Assembly: GCA_036350795.1 (NCBI GenBank)
Contig: JAZBNV010000138.1
Location: forward strand, 1-64,000
From: JAUVKT01 sp036350795
GTDB taxonomy: Bacteria > Bacteroidota > Bacteroidia > Bacteroidales > VadinHA17
DNA length: 64,000 bases
Reading direction: 5' to 3'
The translations under genes and the position numbers were made by a program. Of the stretch, positions 25,149 through 33,631 are shown in pieces. Position 1 is the first letter of the stretch; every line of letters starts with the position of its first letter. Below the pieces are notes generated by a model. The model saw nothing but the letters and a program-made list of their open reading frames with translations. It did not search any database and had not been told where the DNA came from.

Positions 25149-26294
25149 ATGCAGCTTGTGGCAAAAACCCTGTACGGACTTGAAGGAGTCCTGGCGGATG
25201 AACTTCGGGACCTGGGTGCCCGGGGGGTGAAGATAATGACCCGGGCTGTTGAGTTTGAGGGTGACCTTGAGCTAATGTACCGTTGTAATTACTCGCTCAG
25301 GACGGCACTCTCAGTTCTCAGGCCAATTGCCGATTTCAGGATTAAAAGAACAAAGGACCTGTATAATGTAGCGAAGAGGCTGCACTGGGATGACTTCTTC
25401 AGTATTGACCAGACCTTTTCAGTTGTGCCTGTTGTGCATTCCAGCCTTTTTAATCATACGGGCTATGCAGCACTTGTTCTCAAGGATGCAATAGTGGACA
25501 AGTTCAGGATGATCCACAACAGTAGGCCATCGGTCGACTCTGATAAGCCTGACATACTTATCAACCTGCGTGTGAGCGAAGATTTCGTTACAATCTCACT
25601 CGATTCTTCTGCAGTACCTCTGTATAAAAGGGGATACAGGAAAGAAGCGGCTGAAGCACCTATCAACGAGGTACTGGCAGCAGGCATCATTAAACTCTCT
25701 GGCTGGGACGGATCCAGGAGAATACTTGACCCGATGTGCGGCTCCGGAACATTCAGTATTGAAGCTGCAATGATGTCGTACCGCATAGAACCCGGAGAAT
25801 TCCGTAGCTTTTATGGTTTTATGAACTGGGGTGATTTTGACGAAAAGCTTTTTGAAAAAATAAAAAACACCAAAAAAAAGCAGCTAATAACGGCACCTGA
25901 GATAAATTGCTATGACAGGTCGAGAGAAGCCATACGCATTGCAGCAAATAATATCAGGGCTGCAGGTCTTTCGGCAAAAATAAATACAGGTATTGCAGAT
26001 TTTTTTGCCAGCGACTCAAAAGGTTTAAAATATACTATCTTTATTAATCCTCCATATGGAGAAAGGCTTACAGAAAAAGACCTGAACGAGTTTTATTCAA
26101 AAATAGGAGAGAGGCTTAAGCACGGTTATAGTGGATCAGAGGCCTGGATAATCAGTTCAAGTGCCGAAGGAATGAAATCAATAGGACTGAAACCGGCAGC
26201 CAAATATCAACTTTTTAACGGTGCTCTTGAAAGCGTGCTCCATAAGTATGTTCTTTTTGAAGGAAGACACAAGGATTTTAAAGCTGTGTCTTAA
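25149..26294 (+). CDS. THUMP-domain class I rRNA methyltransferase (RlmL N-terminal-like)
   Basis: The 381-residue protein has an N-terminal ferredoxin-like/THUMP region (1-160), then a Rossmann methyltransferase domain with LDPMCGSGTFSIEA (near 192-205) and the catalytic NPPYGERL (near 299-306). This matches the RlmL/RlmK-L family that makes N2-methylguanine 2445 in 23S rRNA; the single-domain form is usual in Bacteroidota. The exact target base is inferred. It is in tandem with the S41 protease gene. Confidence 0.87.
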   Translation: MQLVAKTLYGLEGVLADELRDLGARGVKIMTRAVEFEGDLELMYRCNYSLRTALSVLRPIADFRIKRTKDLYNVAKRLHWDDFFSIDQTFSVVPVVHSSLFNHTGYAALVLKDAIVDKFRMIHNSRPSVDSDKPDILINLRVSEDFVTISLDSSAVPLYKRGYRKEAAEAPINEVLAAGIIKLSGWDGSRRILDPMCGSGTFSIEAAMMSYRIEPGEFRSFYGFMNWGDFDEKLFEKIKNTKKKQLITAPEINCYDRSREAIRIAANNIRAAGLSAKINTGIADFFASDSKGLKYTIFINPPYGERLTEKDLNEFYSKIGERLKHGYSGSEAWIISSSAEGMKSIGLKPAAKYQLFNGALESVLHKYVLFEGRHKDFKAVS

Positions 26295-26298
26295 ATTT

Positions 26299-26326
26299 TT
26301 TGAACTTCATATTTTTTTTATATTTG
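26299..26326 (+). promoter_or_regulatory. promoter of siaB-siaC
   Basis: TTTG (26299-26302) and TATATTTG (26319-26326) are spaced by 16 bases, one short of the usual range. The leader to the ATG at 26363 would be about 30 bases. Confidence 0.55.
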
Positions 26327-26362
26327 TTACAGTAAACACAAGCCCAAGCCAAACAGACGCAC

Positions 26363-26932
26363 ATGAGTTTTAGCGTTGAGAACTTTTTTAATGAATTGCT
26401 GAACGAGAGTGTTATCTTCTCCTACAAGGGTGATATCAGTTCTGATGTCATTAATACCGTGCTTGATGCGGTTGAGAATAACACTGAGGCAGCACATGAT
26501 CCTTCAAGGATCCGGAAAAAGTTATATAATGTACTGGTTGAGAGTCTGCAGAATCTTTATCACCATGTAGATGTGGTACCTGAAGACTTCGAGGACCAGA
26601 AATCGGACAGGTTTGGACTGATAGTAATTACCCGTGATCCGGATGGTTACAGTATAACAGCAGGAAATTTTATTAAGAACAGCAAGATTAAAGAACTCGA
26701 AGAGAGAATTCTCAGGATAAACTCTTCATCCGTGGACGAGATAAAAGACCTTTATAAACATATACTGCATCACCAGGAGATCTCTGAAAAAGGAGGGGGC
26801 GGACTGGGCCTTGTGGATATTGCACGTAAAACAGGTAATAAGCTTCACTACAAATTCTCAGAATACAATAATAAATATTCATTTTTTCAGCTTTCAATAA
26901 AAATTGATGCTGTTAGAACAGAAGATAAATAA
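26363..26932 (+). CDS. SiaB-type protein kinase
   Basis: The 189-residue protein looks like the SiaB family: a GHKL-like fold with an N-box-like VLVESLQNLYHH and a G-rich lid GGGGLGLVDIARKTG near the C-terminus. In Pseudomonas, SiaB phosphorylates SiaC, and the phosphatase SiaA reverses it, controlling the diguanylate cyclase SiaD. It lies 15 bases before a SiaC-like gene, so the kinase-substrate pair is kept. No SiaA or SiaD is next to it. The output here is unknown. Confidence 0.85.
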   Translation: MSFSVENFFNELLNESVIFSYKGDISSDVINTVLDAVENNTEAAHDPSRIRKKLYNVLVESLQNLYHHVDVVPEDFEDQKSDRFGLIVITRDPDGYSITAGNFIKNSKIKELEERILRINSSSVDEIKDLYKHILHHQEISEKGGGGLGLVDIARKTGNKLHYKFSEYNNKYSFFQLSIKIDAVRTEDK

Positions 26933-26947
26933 CCAAAAATTACAGAT

Positions 26948-27328
26948 ATGGAACCGATCATTATTGAGGGAACACCTAAGACTCCAACAGTTAAATTTGA
27001 TTCTAACGAAGGAATTTTTAAACTTGAAGGCCGATCTATCCCGGAAAATTCAGTAGAGTTTTACAAACCGCTTGTCGACTGGCTGGAGAGCTACAAGGAT
27101 TCTCCCCTTGAGAAAACAGTTGTGGAAGTGAAACTGGAGTATTTTAATACCAGTTCCTCAAAATGTATTCTTGATGTTTTTAAGAAACTCGAGGTAATAC
27201 ATAAGGCAAAGAATGAAGTACAGATTAAATGGTATTACGAAGAAGACGATGAAGATATGCTTGAGGCCGGTGAAGATTATGAATCCATAATCCGGGTACC
27301 ATTCGAGATGATTGAGATTGTTGAATAA
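26948..27328 (+). CDS. SiaC family regulatory phosphoprotein (DUF1987)
   Basis: The 126-residue protein matches SiaC/DUF1987: an early TPTVKFDSNEGIFKLEGRSIPE and the central EYFNTSSSKCILD. Thr68 in NTSSSK falls at the same position as the residue known to be phosphorylated by SiaB in Pseudomonas aeruginosa SiaC. It sits in one operon with the kinase gene. Its target (a cyclase or other effector) is not in the neighbourhood. A bidirectional terminator follows. Confidence 0.87.
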   Translation: MEPIIIEGTPKTPTVKFDSNEGIFKLEGRSIPENSVEFYKPLVDWLESYKDSPLEKTVVEVKLEYFNTSSSKCILDVFKKLEVIHKAKNEVQIKWYYEEDDEDMLEAGEDYESIIRVPFEMIEIVE

Positions 27329-27365
27329 GCAACAAATACTATATCTTCAGGATCGGTTGATATAT

Positions 27366-27403
27366 AAAAAAAGGGGTGTATTGTGTGCGCCCCTTTTTGT
27401 TTT
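27366..27403. terminator. bidirectional terminator between siaC and the ABC transporter gene
   Basis: A-rich GGGG (to 27376) pairs with CCCC (27390-27393) followed by TTTTTGTTTTTT. Both sides have A/T runs, so it can end the plus-strand siaBC transcript and the minus-strand transcript that ends at 27407. Confidence 0.8.
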
Positions 27404-27406
27404 TTC

Positions 27407-30400
27407 TTAATCCACCTGTATTTCCTTCGACCTGTCAAGAACTTCTTCCATAAAATCCAGGAAACGCTTCAGAAGCCTGAAATAGAGAACCAGGTATGTA
27501 AACAGGGTCATAAGCCAGATTACCATAATATTAACCCAGTAAGTTTCTATAAAATTACCGAAGATCTGTTTTCTTGGAGCATAGAAGTGGGCTTTTAAGA
27601 AGCTGTTCTCGGGATCTTTGAAGATCGGATCCATTTTCTGGATTATTCTGCCCTTGTACTCGATGCTTCGCTTGGTCTCATTTTCATTGGTTACAAATTC
27701 CTCGAGGCTTATATTGAAGTGATTTTCCTTTATCCTGTTAAATGCTTCAGGATCAGGGCCCTGCAGCTTATTTAGCAATGCATCCTTTTTATCATTGGCC
27801 TCATTATACCACCTTATGTAGTTTTGCTTAAGAATCTCGATAAAATTCTCTGCTTCATCGAGAGCTTCAATGCTTACAATCCCGGGTTCAAGTATATCAA
27901 GGTATTTATAGCTAATATTTTTACTTTCCATTTCCAGCTTAATCTCATTCTTGACTATCTCCAGGTCTCTCCGGGAATCATCGTCAAAGCGGTTCCTGTT
28001 AAGGTCGCTTTGCAGGTTGCCAATTTTAGCTTTCATGGTGTTATACCAGTCGTTTCTCTTATACTGGGCAATGCTCATTGCCTTATCAAATTCATAGAAG
28101 TTCTTTTCGTAATCATTGTCCATAAACTGTTTTACTGCGAGAGCTTCATAACCCCACCTGGCAATTATTCCTTCACCGTAAAAAGGTATCGCATCGGGAG
28201 ATGAGAGGTTTGGATTAAGTTTTTCGAATTTGACAATTATACCACTTAAGATAATCTGTGGAATTACAAGGAAAGGGATAAGTATATATATTGTGACAAC
28301 TGCCTTGAAACTGTCTGAAATAACCAGGCCCAGCAGATTGGATGCTGCCCAGCAGGAGAAGAGTACAAGCCAGTATTCAAGCATCATGCCTTTGATCTGC
28401 ATTATTGAATTTCCCAGGATTACAAAAGTAAAGGCCTGGATAGCCGAGATAGAAAGCTGTACCACCACCTTCGACATAAGGTAACTGTTCCAGCTCAGGT
28501 TAAGAAAAGCCTCTCTCTTTAAAATCTTGCGGTCTTTTATAATCTCTTCGGCACTCACTGTGAGTCCCATAAAAATGGCAACTATAACCGACATAAACAG
28601 GTATACCGGCAGGTTAGAGTTATCCTGCAGGGTATATGAGGCATTTTTAACACTTTCGTCGAAGTATTTGATCAGGAAGGCCAGGAAAAAAGCCAGTATC
28701 GGAGCCTCAAGCAGGGTAATCAGAAGGTACTGCATATCTGCCAGTTTAGAAAGCACATCCCTCCTGGTGAATACCAGGAACTGCTTCAACCTGTTAGGGG
28801 TTTTAAAGGTGATTTCGGGGATTCCCATTCCCGGTTCAAGCCTTTTTTCCTTACCAGACAGGTGCACTCCGTAATGCTCGTTCCATTCTTTTGGAGATAC
28901 TTTCCTGGTATTGGTGGCTTTTCCATATTCATCAAGTACCTTACCTTCTACGATATTAAATACCTGTTCAGGATTTACATTACCGCAGGCATGGCATTCA
29001 CTTTCGCTCCAGTTGGCCTGGTGAGTCCTGGATTTAAAGTATATGATGGATTCGATCGGGTCGCCATTATATATAAGGTAGCCCCCGGTGTCAAGTATTA
29101 CAAGCCTGTCAAACATCTTGAATATATCTGATGAAGGCTGGTGAATAACTACAAAGAGCAGCTTCCCTTTAAGTGCAAGTTCCTTAAGTAAATCCAGAAT
29201 ATTCTCCGAATCCCTCGACGAAAGGCCTGAAGTAGGTTCATCAAGAAAAAGAATTGAAGGTTCCCTTATCAATTCAAGTGAAATATTAAGTCTTTTCCTC
29301 TGTCCCCCGCTTATTTTCTTATTTAAGGGACTTCCAACCTTCATATCACGAATCTCGTAAAGTCCGAGGGCGCCCAGGGTTGCATTTACTTTCTCTTCAA
29401 TCTCCTCTTCAGTAAGATTATCGAAGCACAGCTTGGCATTAAAGTAAAGGTTTTGATAAACTGTAAGTTCTTCTATCAGGAGATCGTCCTGTGAAACGTG
29501 TCCTATTAAACCTTCAGCTTCGTCAGAATCGTGATGAATATCAATGCCGTTAACCAGCACTTTTCCCTTATAAGGCTTATTGGTGCCGTTAAGAACATTA
29601 AGCAGGGTTGATTTACCGGCACCTGAAGCTCCCATAATACCAACCAGCCTGCCCGACTCTTCTTCAAAGGACATATTATGAAGGCCTTTATGTCCGCTTT
29701 TAAACCTGTATTCAAGATTATTGACCTGGTAAACAACCCTTGAAGCCTGAAGTTCTTCCTTTCTGAACTGAGTAATTATATCACTATAATAGATAGGCGT
29801 TGACTTGGGGTCCCTGAGTGATGATCCGGGGTTAAAAGTATATACCTTGTCATCGTGCAGTATCTGGCCATTCATAAATATTTCACTCACAGAAGTGAAC
29901 CTTACAAAGTGCATTCCTGCAGAACTTACTTCAAGAAACCATATTTGCCCGCTAACACTTTCATTAAGAAGGTGATGAATGGATGCTGGTTTTACTGTTT
30001 CGTCGTTATCAATAACCAGGATATTGCCAGAGTCCGGAATATCTGAGAAGGGGTTAAGTACAAATTGCCTGATCAGTTCATATTCATCTTTTTCAACATT
30101 GAAAGTATCGGCCACTGCCAGGATAAACTCGAGTTCATCATCACTCACCTCCTGGCCGTCTGATTTGCAAAATTCAAGAAGCTGAACAAGAACAATTATT
30201 TTCTGATCCTGGGTAAGCTGATCGTTTATCTGAGTGGTAATTCTTAATACCCTGACCGAAACAGCCGAGTGGCGCTTTTTCTGAGCACTCTTTTTTTGCC
30301 GCTCCTGTGCCTCGGTATAAAAATCGTCAAAAACAGTCAGGTATTCTTTTACCAGTTCTTCGTTCAACTGCCTTCTCAGGAATGCCTCCACAACTACTCT

Positions 30401-30478
30401 CCTGTCGCTGTCACTGCTCTGCGGCCTGGCAATGATGGCAAACAATTGCATAAGGGCTTTAAGAATCTTTTCACTCAT
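27407..30478 (-). CDS. TerB / FHA-like / ABCG-type ABC transporter
   Basis: The 1023-residue protein joins several modules. Residues 1-150 are helical and TerB-like. About 165-245 is beta-rich with SEIFMNGQIL and YTFNPGSSLR, FHA-like. About 265-500 is an ABC ATPase with Walker A GASGAGKST (near 289), signature ISGGQRKRL and Walker B ILFLDEPTSGL. Membrane helices lie at about 590-810, and the last one near 970-1000 comes after a soluble insert of about 170 residues. The order ATPase before membrane domain is that of ABCG/Rv1747 half-transporters. The substrate is unknown. It is the last of four minus-strand genes (HPt, STAS, flavin reductase, this). Confidence 0.85.
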   Translation of the reverse strand: MSEKILKALMQLFAIIARPQSSDSDRRVVVEAFLRRQLNEELVKEYLTVFDDFYTEAQERQKKSAQKKRHSAVSVRVLRITTQINDQLTQDQKIIVLVQLLEFCKSDGQEVSDDELEFILAVADTFNVEKDEYELIRQFVLNPFSDIPDSGNILVIDNDETVKPASIHHLLNESVSGQIWFLEVSSAGMHFVRFTSVSEIFMNGQILHDDKVYTFNPGSSLRDPKSTPIYYSDIITQFRKEELQASRVVYQVNNLEYRFKSGHKGLHNMSFEEESGRLVGIMGASGAGKSTLLNVLNGTNKPYKGKVLVNGIDIHHDSDEAEGLIGHVSQDDLLIEELTVYQNLYFNAKLCFDNLTEEEIEEKVNATLGALGLYEIRDMKVGSPLNKKISGGQRKRLNISLELIREPSILFLDEPTSGLSSRDSENILDLLKELALKGKLLFVVIHQPSSDIFKMFDRLVILDTGGYLIYNGDPIESIIYFKSRTHQANWSESECHACGNVNPEQVFNIVEGKVLDEYGKATNTRKVSPKEWNEHYGVHLSGKEKRLEPGMGIPEITFKTPNRLKQFLVFTRRDVLSKLADMQYLLITLLEAPILAFFLAFLIKYFDESVKNASYTLQDNSNLPVYLFMSVIVAIFMGLTVSAEEIIKDRKILKREAFLNLSWNSYLMSKVVVQLSISAIQAFTFVILGNSIMQIKGMMLEYWLVLFSCWAASNLLGLVISDSFKAVVTIYILIPFLVIPQIILSGIIVKFEKLNPNLSSPDAIPFYGEGIIARWGYEALAVKQFMDNDYEKNFYEFDKAMSIAQYKRNDWYNTMKAKIGNLQSDLNRNRFDDDSRRDLEIVKNEIKLEMESKNISYKYLDILEPGIVSIEALDEAENFIEILKQNYIRWYNEANDKKDALLNKLQGPDPEAFNRIKENHFNISLEEFVTNENETKRSIEYKGRIIQKMDPIFKDPENSFLKAHFYAPRKQIFGNFIETYWVNIMVIWLMTLFTYLVLYFRLLKRFLDFMEEVLDRSKEIQVD

Positions 30479-30548
30479 TAGCTACCCGTATTATAGGTTG
30501 ATATTTGGTTAATCAAAATAGTAATTTATCATTTAGTTTCCTAATGCA

Positions 30549-31139
30549 TCAGGTTTTGCCTGCTTTCTTCTTTTTCTTTTTTACCGAGAATCCAAACTTG
30601 CCGATTAAGCGGCCTGTTTCATAATATTTTCCGTGAGAATAGCACAAAACATTCGCCCTGTTCAGATCGAATTCACCTGTATCATCGTCCATATACGTCG
30701 GATCAGCATGTATTGTTACTATTTCGGCAAGAAACATGTGATGAACACCAAGTTCGATAATCTCCTTTACCCTGCACTCGATATTAATAGGAGATTCCTT
30801 AATAAGCGGAGCCTTCACGATGTCTGCCTCCAGGGGAGTTAGTTTCATTTCCCTGAATTTATTATATTTTTTCCCCGATCTTACCCCGCACCAGTCTGTT
30901 TGCCTGGCAAGTTCTGCAGTGGTAAGGTTTATTACAAACTCGCCCGATTTTTTAATCAGACCATATGAATGCCTTGAAGGCCTTACTGAAATATAGCACA
31001 TTGGGGGTTCGGTACATACAGTACCTGTCCATGCAATGGTTATAATATTATATTCCTCAGGTGAGGACCCGCAGCTAACCATAACAGCCGGCAAGGGATA
31101 GATCATTGTGCCGGGCTTCCATCTTATTTTATTATTCAT
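30549..31139 (-). CDS. flavin reductase family protein
   Basis: The 196-residue protein has the FMN-binding split-barrel pattern: IITIAWTGTVCTEPPMCYISVRPSR near 33-57, FVINLTTAELARQTDWCG near 68-85 and later AEIVTIHADP. Such proteins reduce FMN/FAD with NAD(P)H or bind flavin. The Lys-rich C-terminal tail is unusual and may bind nucleic acid or membrane. It is 38 bases after the STAS gene and 70 before the ABC gene on the same strand. Confidence 0.87.
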   Translation of the reverse strand: MNNKIRWKPGTMIYPLPAVMVSCGSSPEEYNIITIAWTGTVCTEPPMCYISVRPSRHSYGLIKKSGEFVINLTTAELARQTDWCGVRSGKKYNKFREMKLTPLEADIVKAPLIKESPINIECRVKEIIELGVHHMFLAEIVTIHADPTYMDDDTGEFDLNRANVLCYSHGKYYETGRLIGKFGFSVKKKKKKAGKT

Positions 31140-31177
31140 TTAAAAAGGCTGAGTTTGGAGCTAAAGACCGGACTGCT

Positions 31178-31516
31178 CTAGAAACTTGATTTACATGTGT
31201 CCAGATCATCATAAAGTTCGAATATAGTGTGAAGCTGAAGAGTCAGAAAGAGTGTTTTTACTTCAGGATGAAGGTTGCAGATTTTAAGTACCCCAAAATT
31301 ATTACGGGCGCTTTTCATTGTAGTAAGAAAACATCCGAATCCCGAACTGTCTATGTATTTTATTCCCTCGAGATCGATAATTACTTTTGAGTTTGCAGTG
31401 TCGAACAGTCTTACCAGTTGCTTCCGTGCATCGTCTGCCACCAGTGCATTGAATTTATCTATTCCTTCAAATACCACATGCTCAATATTATTTTCAAGTT
31501 CACTTACTTTTATCAT
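31178..31516 (-). CDS. STAS-domain protein (anti-sigma antagonist-like)
   Basis: The 112-residue STAS domain has IDLEGIKYIDSSGFG (D56, S57, S58), the conserved phosphorylation loop. It begins 1 base after the HPt gene stop, so the two are tightly coupled. Pairing of STAS with HPt suggests a hybrid of partner switching and phosphorelay, but no kinase is adjacent. It differs clearly from the STAS protein at 20618. Confidence 0.87.
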   Translation of the reverse strand: MIKVSELENNIEHVVFEGIDKFNALVADDARKQLVRLFDTANSKVIIDLEGIKYIDSSGFGCFLTTMKSARNNFGVLKICNLHPEVKTLFLTLQLHTIFELYDDLDTCKSSF

Positions 31517-31517
31517 T

Positions 31518-31862
31518 TTAGAGGCTTTTAATATATTCGTCCAGATCCTTCAATGCTATTTTGCATGCTTCGTTAAAATCATCAATGTATTGAGGGTAAG
31601 ATTCTGTATCTTCCCCTGCCTTTGCCTTTATCTCAAGCTCTTTAAGCTTTCTGGCCATATTTTCCATTCCCATTATTGCAACCGAGGATTTTGCCTTGTG
31701 CGCCAGCAAGCCCAGGTCATAATATTTTTTGTGTTCCAGCAGGTCGGTCATTTCGTTGCAAAACTCAGGAACCTGTTGCCTGAAGATATCAATCATTTCA
31801 ATAATGATTTCCCTGGATCCACCGCATACTTCTTCAATGTATGCAACATTAATTATTTTCAT
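31518..31862 (-). CDS. HPt-domain phosphotransfer protein
   Basis: The 114-residue helical bundle is a histidine phosphotransfer domain with the phosphoacceptor H55 in LLAHKAKSSVAIMG and downstream KLKELE. It would pass phosphoryl groups between a hybrid sensor kinase and a response regulator, neither of which is in this window. It is the first gene of the minus-strand signalling group. A candidate -7 box lies at 31892-31899. Confidence 0.85.
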   Translation of the reverse strand: MKIINVAYIEEVCGGSREIIIEMIDIFRQQVPEFCNEMTDLLEHKKYYDLGLLAHKAKSSVAIMGMENMARKLKELEIKAKAGEDTESYPQYIDDFNEACKIALKDLDEYIKSL

Positions 31863-31891
31863 ATTTTATTCCCCCTTACTTAGCTTACAAA

Positions 31892-31899
31892 CAAAAATA
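31892..31899 (-). promoter_or_regulatory. candidate -7 box for the HPt-STAS operon
   Basis: TATTTTTG on the minus strand, 30 bases before the HPt start codon. No matching -33 element is seen. Confidence 0.3.
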
Positions 31900-32146
31900 T
31901 GAAAAATCTTTAACACTTACTTATCAGAACTGCTATTTGAAAATGCTGCCTCAGGATAATTTAATAAATTGTAGTACATTTAAGTACTGATTGCTTGGTA
32001 AGTTTAAAATGATATTTATATTTCAGCATCCTGGTATATTGTTGAGTTATGATTAATCTGCTGTGCTATGGTGTTGATCCACTGGTTGTTTAAGGGATGT
32101 GGAAATAGATTAATATCCCTGCCCCGTTAAAATAAAAAATAAAAGA

Positions 32147-33520
32147 ATGAATAGACTATTACTACTTGGTATTGTGCTTCTCCTGCCATGCAGTATGCAA
32201 TTATCAGGACAGGAAAAAGTAAATATTGATAAGGCTGATTTTATTATTGAAAAGGAGGGCTTTAAGGAGGCATGGTATCATGTCAGGGAAGGGGATAAAT
32301 TATACCGCCTTGGTGGAGGGCTTTATCCTGATGCAGTGGAACATTACCTGAAGGCCTATAAATTTAACAGCGAAAATGCAGAACTAAACTATAAGCTTGG
32401 CGTAGCCAGCCTTTTTGGAAATGACCAGTTTGGCGCATTGAATTATTTTCTGAAGGCCAGGTCGCTTAAAACAGATGTGGCTGCCGACCTGGTTCTGCTT
32501 ACCGGAAGAGCTTACCAGTTCAGGGGCGATTATGGGAGGGCTATCGATTTTTTTAATATGTATTCCGATAAGTTACTGGAGAATGGTAAGAGTGATCCCG
32601 AGGTAATGCGCTATATTAAAGAATGTAACCTCGCCATCGAAAATGGATTGTCAGAAGATTTTGAGATAATGAACCTGGGTAAAAATATAAACTCCGAAAG
32701 TGATGATTATTCTCCTGTACTGGTAAAGAATGAACAGGCAATCTATTTTACAACCAGGCGCCAGCTGAGTGCAAAAGACGAGTTGCAGGGATCAGATTAT
32801 AAATGGAATGAAAACGTTTATATTGCTACCGCTACAGAGGGTATATGGGATGCCGCAGGTCCGGCAGGGACAGAAGTATGTACACCCCTGAATGAAGGTG
32901 TTCTATATGTTGACAGGGATAATACTTATATGCTTCTTTATGCCGGATGGAGTGGTAGTGGCGATATTATGCGTTCTGAGTTTGACAGGGGTGTCTGGAG
33001 AACACCGGAGTCTTTTATGGATGAGACATCCACACCTTACAGGGAAACATCAATTGCTTTAAGCAATGACGGTGAAGAGGTTTTTTTTACCAGCGATATA
33101 AAAAAGGGCAACGCAGGAGGGAGAGATATATATTATATGCGGAGAGTTAAGAAGAATAAATGGACAAAACCGTCAAATCTTGGTCCTCTGGTAAATTCAG
33201 GGGGAAATGAAGAAGCTGTATGGACTTCTGCAACAGGTGATACAATATGGTTTAGCTCCAACGGGCTCCAGGGCTACGGCGGGTATGATATATTTATGTC
33301 GGTAAGGGATATTTCGGGTCAGTTTTCTGAACCTGTAAATATGGGCCTGCCAGTAAACTCACAGTGGGACGATCTTTTCTACCGTCCTTCTGTTATCGAC
33401 AGGAGGGAGGCATATTTTTCCTCCAACAGACCAGGCGGTTTTGGCGGACTCGATATTTATCACGTAAAAAAGATTCCGGCATTTTCCAGGCAGGCAGACT
33501 CCACTCTGGCCAGGTACTGA
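32147..33520 (+). CDS. exported TPR and PD40 beta-propeller protein
   Basis: The 457-residue protein has a signal peptide (residues 1-22, LSG-Q), TPR-like helices at about 45-165 and a WD40/PD40-type propeller from about 190. The propeller repeats include IYFTTRR, VFFTSDIKKGNAGGRDIYYM, WFSSNGLQGYGGYDIFM and YFSSNRPGGFGGLDIY. This is the N-terminal part of the architecture seen in OmpA-family envelope proteins such as PorE, but the peptidoglycan-binding OmpA domain is missing; the frame ends normally. It may be a periplasmic or outer-membrane scaffold. It is flanked by intergenic gaps and appears single. Confidence 0.83.
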   Translation: MNRLLLLGIVLLLPCSMQLSGQEKVNIDKADFIIEKEGFKEAWYHVREGDKLYRLGGGLYPDAVEHYLKAYKFNSENAELNYKLGVASLFGNDQFGALNYFLKARSLKTDVAADLVLLTGRAYQFRGDYGRAIDFFNMYSDKLLENGKSDPEVMRYIKECNLAIENGLSEDFEIMNLGKNINSESDDYSPVLVKNEQAIYFTTRRQLSAKDELQGSDYKWNENVYIATATEGIWDAAGPAGTEVCTPLNEGVLYVDRDNTYMLLYAGWSGSGDIMRSEFDRGVWRTPESFMDETSTPYRETSIALSNDGEEVFFTSDIKKGNAGGRDIYYMRRVKKNKWTKPSNLGPLVNSGGNEEAVWTSATGDTIWFSSNGLQGYGGYDIFMSVRDISGQFSEPVNMGLPVNSQWDDLFYRPSVIDRREAYFSSNRPGGFGGLDIYHVKKIPAFSRQADSTLARY

Positions 33521-33564
33521 AATTGCCGGTCGATGCTTAAATAGGAGAATTAGACCATATTAAA

Positions 33565-33594
33565 TTTAAAATATTCACTAATTGATTAAATTTG
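33565..33594 (+). promoter_or_regulatory. candidate promoter of gcvT
   Basis: TTTA (33565-33568) and TAAATTTG (33587-33594) are spaced by 18 bases. The leader before the ATG at 33632 would be about 30 bases. Confidence 0.5.
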
Positions 33595-33631
33595 CCTTTG
33601 TTACTATTAATATTAAACAATCTTATATACT

